Positions 1 to 8,448 of a DNA stretch of 32,999 nt are shown one piece after another; the first letter of the stretch is position 1; each line of letters opens with the position of its first letter. The notes under the pieces were generated by a model. It did not search any database and had not been told where the DNA came from. It saw only the letters and a list, made by a program, of their open reading frames with translations. The DNA lies in contig JAAZMX010000056.1 in NCBI GenBank assembly GCA_012798565.1, positions 1 through 32,999 of the forward strand, written 5' to 3'. A program made the position numbers and the translations under genes. This DNA is from Candidatus Kuenenbacteria bacterium (GTDB lineage Bacteria > Patescibacteriota > Patescibacteriia > UBA2196 > GWA2-42-15).

Positions 1-489
1 ATAACCATTTTTCTCCGCGTATGCCTGAACTGCAAAACCCAAGTCTCCCAATCTCGAGCCGTCTTTCACTGTTCTTATCCCTTGGAAAAATGACTCCTCT
101 GTCACCCTGATTATTTTTTTTGCCTCATCGGAAATTTTACCTACCCCCACTGTTCTGGCCATATCAGTATACAAACCGCCCTGTACCGGATAACGCATAC
201 CGATATCTATCCCGACGATATCGCCCTCTTTTAAAATCATTTCCTTGGTCGGCACGCCATGCACCACCGCTTCATTCGGCGACACACACAATGTCCCGCT
301 GAAACCCTGGTGTCCCTTAAACGCCGGGTGTCCGCCAGCTTCTATAATCAATTGCTCCGCGTATTGATCCAACTGCCAAGCGTTAATTCCCGGTTGCACT
401 CTTTTAATTACCAAGTCCAAAATCTTGGCCAGCTTGTGCCCACCTTCTTTAATAATTTTTATTTCTTGTGGTGTCTTTATTGTGGTCAT
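1..489 (-). CDS. map: methionine aminopeptidase type I, 3' end cut by window start
   Basis: Not in ORF track (open at window edge). Minus-strand translation from ATG at 489: MTTIKTPQEIKIIKEGGHKLAKILDLVIKRVQPGINAWQLDQYAEQLIIEAGGHPAFKGHQGFSGTLCVSPNEAVVHGVPTKE...GDIVGIDIGMRY..., typical MetAP. Confidence 0.93.
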   Translation of the reverse strand, partial: MTTIKTPQEIKIIKEGGHKLAKILDLVIKRVQPGINAWQLDQYAEQLIIEAGGHPAFKGHQGFSGTLCVSPNEAVVHGVPTKEMILKEGDIVGIDIGMRYPVQGGLYTDMARTVGVGKISDEAKKIIRVTEESFFQGIRTVKDGSRLGDLGFAVQAYAEKNGY

Positions 490-493
490 TTTA

Positions 494-1225
494 TTATTCT
501 AAAATTTCTTTACCGGCCTCACCGATAGCATATTTTATGGTTGCCTCGGCCAGCACCTCTACTGTATCAAATATTTTTATATCAACGTCTTCTTGTTTTA
601 AAATAATTGGCAAATCTGTACAAGCCAAAACCACTGCCTCTGCTCCGCGTCTCTCTAATCTATAAATAATATCTTTTAAACTCTTTTTATCTTTTTCTAA
701 TTTTTTACCAGCCAAAATATTTAAAATTATTCTTGTCAATTTCTTTTGCCCCGTTTTGTCAGGAAAAATTAACTCAATACCATTCTTCTCAAAGTCTCTG
801 TCAAAGCTCTTATATTTTATTGTTGTTTCAGTCGATAAAAAACCTACTCTTTTATACCCATTGGCCCTCAATACCTTAGCTGTTGTTAAAAAAATACAAA
901 TAAAAGGAACAGTAATTGATTTAGCCATCTCTGGATAAAAATAATGAGCCGTATTGCAAGGCATTACCATAAAATCAACTCCAATCGAATTTATCTTTTG
1001 GGCACCACCAATCAGTATGTTGAGTGTTTTTTGAGGCTCTTTTAAACCATCTACAATATCTGGAATTGGTAGATTATAAATAAAAATTTCCGGGTAATCA
1101 TCATCTTTCTTGGCTCCATATTGTCTCTGACACTGTTTTATCAAAGCATGATAAAAAATAGCCGTTGATTCTGGCCCCATACCGCCCAATACTCCAATTA
1201 TTTTTTTGCTTTTCTTCTTATTCAT
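494..1225 (-). CDS. aspartate/glutamate racemase family protein
   Basis: N-terminal IGVLGGMGPESTAIFYHALI, MPCNTAHYF and VLACTDLPIIL motifs of the Asp/Glu racemase family. Confidence 0.85.
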   Translation of the reverse strand: MNKKKSKKIIGVLGGMGPESTAIFYHALIKQCQRQYGAKKDDDYPEIFIYNLPIPDIVDGLKEPQKTLNILIGGAQKINSIGVDFMVMPCNTAHYFYPEMAKSITVPFICIFLTTAKVLRANGYKRVGFLSTETTIKYKSFDRDFEKNGIELIFPDKTGQKKLTRIILNILAGKKLEKDKKSLKDIIYRLERRGAEAVVLACTDLPIILKQEDVDIKIFDTVEVLAEATIKYAIGEAGKEILE

Positions 1226-1252
1226 AAATCTTAAATCCTAAATCTTAAATCC

Positions 1253-1894
1253 TTATTCTAGCTCCTTCATCACTTCCTCAAACACCTCCGCGATCGCCGG
1301 CCGACCATCAATCTTGTGATGAATGCCTTTATTTTTATAAAATCCAATTACCGGCTCAGTCACCTCATGATAAGTCGCTAATCGTTTTTTAAGTGCTTCT
1401 TCTGTTTCGTCATCGCGTATTATCAACCTCTCACCGTCGTTATCACACAAATCATCGTCCTTGGGCGGATTGTATTCAACGTGATAAACTGTCTGGCACT
1501 TCGGGCAAGTCCTCCGTCCGCCAATCCGCCGGATTGATTTCTCATCTGACAAATCTATTTCCAGAACATGCGTCAACTCATCTTGGCTGGCCAAAAATTC
1601 CGCCTGCGCCAAATTTCTGGGATAACCGTCCAAAATATAACCACCCTGCCCTTCCACCTTAATCTTGTCCGCCACAATTTTATTAACCAGCTCATCCGAC
1701 ACCAGATAGCCGGCATCAATCAGACTTTTTATTTCCTGCCCCAACTCGTCACCACTCTGTATTCTTTGTCTCAAAATATTACCCGTGGAAAAAATCGGCA
1801 AACCAAATTTCTCAGCTACCAATTGCGCTTGTGTGCCCTTGCCTGATCCTTGCGGACCAATAAATAGAATTTTGTATTTTTTGTTTTCCATCAT
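1253..1894 (-). CDS. adk: adenylate kinase
   Basis: GPQGSGKGTQAQ P-loop, DGYPRNLAQAEFL, RRTCPKCQTVYH zinc lid. Confidence 0.95.
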   Translation of the reverse strand: MMENKKYKILFIGPQGSGKGTQAQLVAEKFGLPIFSTGNILRQRIQSGDELGQEIKSLIDAGYLVSDELVNKIVADKIKVEGQGGYILDGYPRNLAQAEFLASQDELTHVLEIDLSDEKSIRRIGGRRTCPKCQTVYHVEYNPPKDDDLCDNDGERLIIRDDETEEALKKRLATYHEVTEPVIGFYKNKGIHHKIDGRPAIAEVFEEVMKELE

Positions 1895-1911
1895 ATTAAT
1901 AAATTTAAAAT

Positions 1912-2003
1912 GTAAATCTCAAAATGTAAAATGACAAAGAAAAATTAAAAATGAATCCATCCCGCGCTAGCGGGATACCAAAATTTTACATTTTGAGATT
2001 TGA
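1912..2003. repeat. intergenic nested inverted repeat: 19-bp perfect arms (1914-1932 / 1983-2001) around a core palindrome ATCCCGCGCTAGCGGGAT
   Basis: AAATCTCAAAATGTAAAAT and its exact reverse complement ATTTTACATTTTGAGATTT. Confidence 0.85.
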
Positions 2004-2020
2004 TTTTTTAATTTGGATAT

Positions 2021-2311
2021 CTATTGGCCCAACACCCCCCTCAAATTTTTTACGTCCACCTCGCTCAATCCCAATTCCACTCTTTTCTCGGCCAAACGTC
2101 GAACGATATTCTTATATTCAAATTCTGAAATTCCGCCTTCATCCAATTCCTTTTCCAGTTCTGCCTTGATCATTTCTTTCTGCGCCGGCTGTAAACTATC
2201 TATACTCCACACCAAATCCACTACATCCTGTCTGGTCAATTTCATCTTGCCATCACCAAAAGCCACTTTTTTCGTATGTGGTGTGATAGAAAATAAATCT
2301 AGTAGGCCCAT
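2021..2311 (-). CDS. hypothetical protein (96 aa, charged helical)
   Basis: ORF MGLLDLFSITPHTKKVAFGDGKMKLTRQDVVDLVW...; no family recognised. Confidence 0.7.
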   Translation of the reverse strand: MGLLDLFSITPHTKKVAFGDGKMKLTRQDVVDLVWSIDSLQPAQKEMIKAELEKELDEGGISEFEYKNIVRRLAEKRVELGLSEVDVKNLRGVLGQ

Positions 2312-2317
2312 AATAAT

Positions 2318-2776
2318 TTAATTTACATTAAACTTTTTACAAAAATAATTTAGCCTTCTTTCGATAATAATCAAAGGCAAAGAAAAAGCAAATAAAATCC
2401 AAGGGTATCTCTTCTGACCCTCGGCCTCGATCAGATACCCAACAAAATACCAAAAAATTGACATCGACGCGACCGACAATAATATAATAAAATAAAATTT
2501 AATAAATTTTAATTTTAAATTAGAATAAATTACTCTTAGGTTATTATTCAATCTCTCGAATACTGTCCAGGCAAGCGCCGGATATATAAACGGCATAAAG
2601 ATAAAACTAAAAATCAAAAAAAATTTATATAATCCCGTAAAATAGCCAATAATAAAAACTGCGATCTGGAGCAAAACAAAAATTTGCCAATAAATCCTAA
2701 GAATTAATAAAATTTGCTTTGAACTCAATCTCCTTTTCATAATAAGATAATTTTTATTATTTCTTGATTTTTGCAA
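2318..2776 (-). CDS. hypothetical integral membrane protein
   Basis: Several hydrophobic segments (IFVLLQIAVFIIGYF, FFLIFSFIFMPFIYPALAW, FYFIILLSVASMSIFWYFVGYL). Confidence 0.65.
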   Translation of the reverse strand: MQKSRNNKNYLIMKRRLSSKQILLILRIYWQIFVLLQIAVFIIGYFTGLYKFFLIFSFIFMPFIYPALAWTVFERLNNNLRVIYSNLKLKFIKFYFIILLSVASMSIFWYFVGYLIEAEGQKRYPWILFAFSLPLIIIERRLNYFCKKFNVN

Positions 2777-2808
2777 TCACCAGTTTTAATATTTTTATGC
2801 TTAAATGT

Positions 2809-3276
2809 TTAGATGTTTGCATGTTTAGATATTTCCAGATATTCCTTCACTCCTTTCAACCAGCCACCTTTAAAATATTTCTCCGGTTTAAACCGTTTTA
2901 ACTCCACAAACTTATATTCCAAATGATTTTGGCCCGGTACTATCTTGCCACTCAAATATCTAGCTTCAAATCCCACCGCGAATATTCTTACTTTTTCTTG
3001 CCGGCCATCTGACAAATTTTCCATCCGCTCATGCCGCATAAAAACCACCGGCTTCCCTAATTTATATTTCACCGCTCCACCCAATTCTTCTTTCATCTTT
3101 CTCTCTACTACTTTCTCCAATGACTTATCAAATTCATCATATTTCAATCGCCCGCCTGGCAAATCCCAACAGTCAAATTTATCTTTCAAAATCAAAAGCC
3201 GGCCCTGTTTATCAGTCATAAGCACCTTCATCGCCACGAAATACCAATCTTTGCCTGTTTGTTTTCTAATATCCAT
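2809..3276 (-). CDS. Nudix hydrolase
   Basis: CWDLPGGRLKYDEFDKSLEKVVERKMKEELG resembles a Nudix box. Confidence 0.85.
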   Translation of the reverse strand: MDIRKQTGKDWYFVAMKVLMTDKQGRLLILKDKFDCWDLPGGRLKYDEFDKSLEKVVERKMKEELGGAVKYKLGKPVVFMRHERMENLSDGRQEKVRIFAVGFEARYLSGKIVPGQNHLEYKFVELKRFKPEKYFKGGWLKGVKEYLEISKHANI

Positions 3277-3281
3277 ATAAT

Positions 3282-3737
3282 TTATATCTTCGTTAATTTA
3301 CATTCTAAAACTTTATCCCCTTCCCCAAAAACAATTTTACCTTCAAACTTTTTCCCTTCCAAAAACATCGGCAACCAATGCTGGTCACTCGGCCACATCT
3401 CCGCATAAGGTATTTCTGATAATTCAAACCATTTTGGAGTCATCTCCTCACTCTCTGCCAAATCGCCAACAAAATCATCACCTTGGTAAATATGCACTAT
3501 TGTATCCCATTCTGGTTTATGAGGAAATTTAAAATCTATAATTCCTTTTTTCTCGAATTCCCTCAAGGTCAATCCGCTCTCTTCTGTCAATTCTCTTTGC
3601 ATCGCTCCTTCAATTGTTTCCATTGCTTGTACCTTCCCGCCAAAACCATTCCAGCGCCCAGCGCCAAACCCCCGCTTTTTCATCCCGAGCAGTATCTTGT
3701 CGTCTTTAATTATCAGACACAGTGTTTGCGTGAGCAT
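3282..3737 (-). CDS. Nudix hydrolase, MTH1/8-oxo-dGTP diphosphatase-like
   Basis: GRWNGFGGKVQAMETIEGAMQRELTEESGLT; WDTIVHIYQGDDFVGDLAESEEMTPKWFELSEIPYAEMWPSDQHWLP. Confidence 0.88.
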   Translation of the reverse strand: MLTQTLCLIIKDDKILLGMKKRGFGAGRWNGFGGKVQAMETIEGAMQRELTEESGLTLREFEKKGIIDFKFPHKPEWDTIVHIYQGDDFVGDLAESEEMTPKWFELSEIPYAEMWPSDQHWLPMFLEGKKFEGKIVFGEGDKVLECKLTKI

Positions 3738-3740
3738 AAA

Positions 3741-4139
3741 TTACTTTATAATTTCGCCAAAAGCCCTTTCTGCTTTCTGCCTGTCTATCCCAAATTTTTG
3801 CAGGTGATTAACGACTTTTTCAATTCTTTTGTAATTACCCGCATAGCCAGAAATATTTTCCGACAGTCCAACTAATAAATAAATCTTATTCCAAACAGAT
3901 TTTCTATCCATAAATTTTTTTACCGAATGCCTCGTAATTTTCCAAATATCACCATCAATTCCAAATCTCCAATATAACCATAGCTGGAGGAAATGGAATA
4001 AATCTTCAAATTCTTCTTTTATCCCGCCCCAATTTATCCTCAAGATCTCTACAATTAACTCATTCACCTCCATCATTACGCAATGAAATCCAATAGACTT
4101 ACCATCAGTATATTCCTTTATGTATTGACTAATTTTCAT
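3741..4139 (-). CDS. hypothetical protein, possibly MazG-like
   Basis: MMEVNELIVEILRINWGGIKEEFEDLFHFLQLWLY weakly resembles an EExxD MazG-type helix. Confidence 0.5.
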   Translation of the reverse strand: MKISQYIKEYTDGKSIGFHCVMMEVNELIVEILRINWGGIKEEFEDLFHFLQLWLYWRFGIDGDIWKITRHSVKKFMDRKSVWNKIYLLVGLSENISGYAGNYKRIEKVVNHLQKFGIDRQKAERAFGEIIK

Positions 4140-4145
4140 AAATTT

Positions 4146-7058
4146 TTATCCCCCACAGCATTTCTTATACTTTTTTCCGCTCCCGCACGGACACGGATCA
4201 TTTCTACCCACTTTTACTTTTTTCTCCACTGGCGCTTCTTTCAAATCACTGCTGGCCAAACCCGCTATTTTCGCCGGCCGAGTTGCACTCACCGGCGTCT
4301 GCGCTTCAGCGCCCCCATAATTCTTAATTCCAGCTTGTCCGTCGAAGCCTTGGCGAAGGCGGGATTCATAATTCCCTTCCTTTTCCGCTCCCTGGAATTT
4401 CAAATTTTGACTTTTGCCTTTTGAATTTTGACTTTGTTCTACTGGTGCCAGCCCTACTTTGTAAATTGAATAGGCTACCTGCTTTTGAATATTATTCTGG
4501 AGCATAATAAACATCTGATACGCTTCGCGCTTATATTCCACCAGCGGATCTTTCTGTCCGTAGCCTTGTAGGCCTATCCCCGTGCGCAAGTGGTCAATCG
4601 CGTCAATGTGTTCCACCCACAGCATATCAATCGCCCTGAGCAGCACCATCTTTTCCACCTTGAGCATCAACGGCGCCTCGGTATCCCCTGTCTCAATTTT
4701 ATTAATTTTTTCTTCCAGCTCATCATAGGCCTTATGCGCCAAGTCAACCAGATAATTTATCAAGGTATCTCTGGCCCTGACATCCGCTTTTTTGTCACCG
4801 GCAGTCTTTTGAATGTCGTCCATCTTTAATCTCACGTTCAGAGGCAATGGCACGATCGTGTCCACCACTTCATAAATTTCTTCCACATTCCATTCATGTT
4901 CATCTTCAGACATCGTATGGAAAGCGATCACCTGTTCAATCTCCGCCTCCACCATTTCCATAATCATCTCTCGCAAACTCTTATATTCTCTTGATTGCTT
5001 CTCCTCGTTCTCCTGATTACTGATTACTGATTGCTGATTACTGGTTGTTGGTTTTTGGTTGTTGGTTGCTACGCTTCCTGTGTTTTCCTGCTTTAATGAT
5101 TCAAAAATCTCTAATATTCTATCTCTCTTCCGATAAATCACCTCTCGGTGTTTATTGATTACGTCATCATATTCCAATAAATGTTTGCGGATATCAAAAT
5201 TGTGTCCTTCCACTTTTTTCTGCGCCGCTTCCAAGGACTTACTCACCATGGAGTTTTCAATCGGCATATCATCCGGCAAACCCAGTCTTTCCATCACTGA
5301 TTGAATGCGATTAGAACCAAAAATTCGCATCAGATCATCTTCCAGAGAAACATAAAAACGCGATTCGCCACTGTCGCCTTGCCGACCGCTGCGTCCGCGC
5401 AACTGGTTATCGATCCGCCTTGATTCGTGCCTTTCTGTGCCTATCACATACAATCCGCCGAGATTTTTTATTTCTTCCTTGTCTTCCAGTGTTCCATCCA
5501 CGCCGCCAAGCACAATATCCACGCCGCGGCCCGCCATATTGGTAGCCAGTGTTACCGCGCCTCTCTTGCCCGCTTCGGCGATAATCTGCGCTTCACGCTC
5601 ATGATTTTTGGCATTCAAAATATTATGTGGAATACCTTCTTGCTCCAAATAATGGGATAAAATCTCATTTTTATGAATAGAAATCGTGCCCAAAAGCACT
5701 GGCTGTCCTTTCTCATGTTTCTCACGCACGTCTTTGATTACTGCCCGAAACTTTGCTTCTTCATTTTTATAAATCAAATCCTGCCGGTCGATTCTCGCGA
5801 CTGGTCTATTGGTCGGGATAACAATCACATCCAAATTATAAATTTTGGAAAATTCTTCCGCCTCGGTCGCGGCCGTACCGGTCATTCCCGCCAACTTTTC
5901 ATACATCCGGAAATAATTCTGAAAAGTCACCGTCGCCATCGTCACTGATTCTTTTTTTATTTCTACGCCTTCCTTGGCTTCAATCGCCTGATGCAATCCT
6001 TCAGAATACCGCCGACCATACATCATCCGACCGGTGAATTCGTCCACGATAATAATTTCTCCATCTTTCACCACATAATCTCTATCACGTTTGAATAATG
6101 TGTGCGCCTTGAGCGCTTGCTCGATATGGTGTACTTCGCTGATGCCTTTATCAGTATAAATATTTTCCACGCCCAGCCATTGCTCCATTTTCTTTATTCC
6201 TTCCTCAGTCAAACTGGCCGAACGCATTTTTTCGTCAATATTATAATCCTCGCCTTCTTTCAATTGCGGCATCAGACTGGCGAACCGGCGGTATTTATCC
6301 GTCGCCTCTTCCGCCGGCGCGGAAATAATGAGCGGCGTCCTGGCTTCATCAATCAAAATAGAATCTACCTCGTCAATAATGGCATAATGAAAACCGCGCT
6401 GCACCTTGGCCTCGCTCTCCGGCGCCATATTGTCACGCAAATAATCAAAACCAAATTCATTATTGGTGCCATAGGTAATATCACAACTATAAGCTTCTTT
6501 CCTGCTACACGGTTTCAAATGTCTCAATTTTGGGTCATCCGTTTCCCCGTTTTCAAATTCAAAATCGTAAACAAAAGCCTCTTCGTGAATAATTGCGCCC
6601 ACGCGTAAGCCTAGGGCATCATACACTCCGCCAATCCAACCAGTGTCTCTTTTGGATAAGTAATCATTGACTGTCACCACGTGCACGCCCTTGCCAGTTA
6701 AGGCGTTGAGCGTAGCTGCCGGCGACACTGCATAAGAAGTCTTGCCCTCCCCGGTTTTCATTTCCGCTATTTTGCCGTCATGCAGAGCATAAGCGCCAAC
6801 CATCTGCACGTCAAAATGCCCAGAACCCATCCGTCGCCTAGCAGCTTCTCTCACCGCCGCGAAAACCTCCGGCAACAAATCATCCAAAGTTTTGCCAGCC
6901 GCCAAATCTTTACGCCAATTAATAGCCATCTGTTGAAGTTCCTCATCGTTCTTTTCTTGAAAAAACGTCTCCAGTGAACGTATTTTATCTACAATTGGCG
7001 TAATATTTTGGATATATTTTTGGTTTGGATCCCCAAAGATTGCTGTCAATAACCCCAT
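4146..7058 (-). CDS. secA: preprotein translocase subunit SecA
   Basis: MKTGEGKTSYAVSPAATLNALTGKGVHVVTVNDYLSKRD, TNNEFGFDYLRDN, C-terminal NDPCPCGSGKKYKKCCG SEC-C zinc motif. Confidence 0.98.
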   Translation of the reverse strand: MGLLTAIFGDPNQKYIQNITPIVDKIRSLETFFQEKNDEELQQMAINWRKDLAAGKTLDDLLPEVFAAVREAARRRMGSGHFDVQMVGAYALHDGKIAEMKTGEGKTSYAVSPAATLNALTGKGVHVVTVNDYLSKRDTGWIGGVYDALGLRVGAIIHEEAFVYDFEFENGETDDPKLRHLKPCSRKEAYSCDITYGTNNEFGFDYLRDNMAPESEAKVQRGFHYAIIDEVDSILIDEARTPLIISAPAEEATDKYRRFASLMPQLKEGEDYNIDEKMRSASLTEEGIKKMEQWLGVENIYTDKGISEVHHIEQALKAHTLFKRDRDYVVKDGEIIIVDEFTGRMMYGRRYSEGLHQAIEAKEGVEIKKESVTMATVTFQNYFRMYEKLAGMTGTAATEAEEFSKIYNLDVIVIPTNRPVARIDRQDLIYKNEEAKFRAVIKDVREKHEKGQPVLLGTISIHKNEILSHYLEQEGIPHNILNAKNHEREAQIIAEAGKRGAVTLATNMAGRGVDIVLGGVDGTLEDKEEIKNLGGLYVIGTERHESRRIDNQLRGRSGRQGDSGESRFYVSLEDDLMRIFGSNRIQSVMERLGLPDDMPIENSMVSKSLEAAQKKVEGHNFDIRKHLLEYDDVINKHREVIYRKRDRILEIFESLKQENTGSVATNNQKPTTSNQQSVISNQENEEKQSREYKSLREMIMEMVEAEIEQVIAFHTMSEDEHEWNVEEIYEVVDTIVPLPLNVRLKMDDIQKTAGDKKADVRARDTLINYLVDLAHKAYDELEEKINKIETGDTEAPLMLKVEKMVLLRAIDMLWVEHIDAIDHLRTGIGLQGYGQKDPLVEYKREAYQMFIMLQNNIQKQVAYSIYKVGLAPVEQSQNSKGKSQNLKFQGAEKEGNYESRLRQGFDGQAGIKNYGGAEAQTPVSATRPAKIAGLASSDLKEAPVEKKVKVGRNDPCPCGSGKKYKKCCGG
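4331..4364. repeat. palindromic repeat read through in frame in SecA C-terminal linker (peptide RLRQGFDGQAG)
   Basis: cagcttgtccgtcgaagccttggcgaaggcggga, just upstream of the SEC-C motif. Confidence 0.6.
5013..5069. repeat. degenerate 7-bp tandem repeat inside secA
   Basis: ctgattactgattactgattgctgattactggttgttggtttttggttgttggttgc, encodes ATNNQKPTTSNQQSVISNQ. Confidence 0.8.
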
Positions 7059-7134
7059 AAAAAAAGAAAATAATCAATAATTTTAAAACAAAATAACAAG
7101 GTTATCTTATCATTTTACCGCCCAAAAAGCAAAA

Positions 7135-7154
7135 ATCCGGCTTTAAATCCGGAT
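7135..7154 (-). terminator. rho-independent terminator downstream of MFS gene
   Basis: Minus strand ATCCGGatttaaagCCGGAT followed by TTTTGCTTTTT. Confidence 0.7.
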
Positions 7155-7184
7155 TGGCCGCCCGCGCAACATCTTTCTATTATA

Positions 7185-7781
7185 CTACAACACTTTTCTA
7201 GGTAAAACCAATATAAAAAGCCCACAAAAAAATGAAATCCCGGCCATCACCATAAACATCAATCCAAAACCATAATGTTCCACCGTCCAACCGCCAACTA
7301 CCGCCGCTATCGCCGGCAAAAGATAAGCCAAACCATCATACAAACTCCACTGCCAGGCGGCTTCTTTCCTGTCGGTGTGCTTGCCATAAGTTGAATGAAA
7401 GGCCGGCCAAAAAAAAGCCATGCCCGCTCCCAAACAGGCCTGAGCCAAATAAAGCATCAAAATGCCGTCAGTTAAATAATATAGAATGTAAGCAAACCCT
7501 AAAATAAATTGTGAGTAAACAATTCCCAATTCCGTTTCTTTTAATTCATTTTCCCATTTGCCAACCACAAAAGTCAATAGCCCGGCCGTTAAAGAAAAAA
7601 CCGCCCAAGCATTAGCCGCCACTATTAGATCTTCGCCGATTGATTCCACAAAAATCGCGTAAATCGGGCTGAACATGCCAAAAGCAAAAGTAAAAAGACC
7701 GCTGACGGTCAATAAAACCCGCAATGAACCATTCAATTTGCTTTGGTATTGTAACTGATAACGTTGTTCGCTGTGTTGCAT
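7185..7781 (-). CDS. half-length MFS-type membrane transporter
   Basis: 198 aa, MFS-like GLFTFAFGMFSPIYAIFVESIG, ACLGAGMAFFWPAFHSTYGKHTDRKEAAWQWSLYDGLAYLLPAIAAVVGGW. Confidence 0.7.
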   Translation of the reverse strand: MQHSEQRYQLQYQSKLNGSLRVLLTVSGLFTFAFGMFSPIYAIFVESIGEDLIVAANAWAVFSLTAGLLTFVVGKWENELKETELGIVYSQFILGFAYILYYLTDGILMLYLAQACLGAGMAFFWPAFHSTYGKHTDRKEAAWQWSLYDGLAYLLPAIAAVVGGWTVEHYGFGLMFMVMAGISFFCGLFILVLPRKVL

Positions 7782-7831
7782 AATTATATTTTAGCAAACT
7801 TTCCCTACTTCCCAAAATCACTTATCCCCGT

Positions 7832-7859
7832 TTGACATTGCCCGCGGTAACTATATAAT
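7832..7859 (+). promoter_or_regulatory. sigma70-type promoter, exact consensus -35 and -10
   Basis: TTGACA (7832-7837), 16-nt spacer, TATAAT (7854-7859), upstream of the plus-strand Nudix gene. Confidence 0.75.
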
Positions 7860-7882
7860 CAAATCATCAAAACAAAAATCGT

Positions 7883-7910
7883 TCAGCCCCAGGCTGATTT
7901 TTATTTTTTA
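7883..7910 (+). terminator. terminator-like hairpin in the predicted leader of the Nudix gene
   Basis: TCAGCCccaGGCTGA followed by TTTTTATTTTTT, between the promoter and the start at 7927. Confidence 0.6.
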
Positions 7911-7926
7911 AAAAAATGGAGGGTCT

Positions 7927-8382
7927 TTGCAAAACAGAAAAACACTCACCGTGGTCAGGGCTGTCATTGTAAACCCGCGAACCGCTAAAATCCTGGTCAG
8001 CCAAAATCCTGACCACAAAAAACACGATGCGGGGCTCTGGGGCTTCCCCGGCGGTAAGCTAGAACCTCCAGAAACAGAGACTGAGGCTGTTGCCCTAGAA
8101 ATTCTCGGAGAAACTGGCACTATTATTCAGCTAACCGGATTTCTGATGCCCACCATCAATAATAAGCCGGCCCAACAAAATCTCTCGGCCATCATCACTC
8201 TTTATATGGTCGGAAAAAAGATCACTGATTCCACGGCCGATGATGGTCACGACGATAAGCCTCAAAACCTGCTCTGGCTCCCGCCCCAGGAATTATCCCA
8301 ACTCCCCCTCACTGCCTCCGCCCGCCAGGTCGCCAGCCAAATAACCAAACTTAAAAACATCGCCGACCTCCTTAAGCTATAA
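7927..8382 (+). CDS. Nudix hydrolase
   Basis: GLWGFPGGKLEPPETETEAVALEILGETG; TTG start with GGAGGG upstream. Confidence 0.85.
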   Translation: MQNRKTLTVVRAVIVNPRTAKILVSQNPDHKKHDAGLWGFPGGKLEPPETETEAVALEILGETGTIIQLTGFLMPTINNKPAQQNLSAIITLYMVGKKITDSTADDGHDDKPQNLLWLPPQELSQLPLTASARQVASQITKLKNIADLLKL

Positions 8383-8415
8383 ACCCCCGACCAAAAAGCC
8401 GGGGGTTCCTTTTTA
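8382..8415 (+). terminator. rho-independent terminator
   Basis: AACCCCCG accaaaaagc CGGGGGTT cctttttacc. Confidence 0.8.
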
Positions 8416-8448
8416 CCTAACACTTCAACACATTAACTCGTTAACGCG

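Noticed and set aside
6102-6608. 168-aa plus-strand ORF inside secA, and similar antisense ORFs across murC, asnS, aspS and uvrA
   Set aside because: Fully antisense to strongly supported genes with no recognisable domain; expected shadow ORFs.
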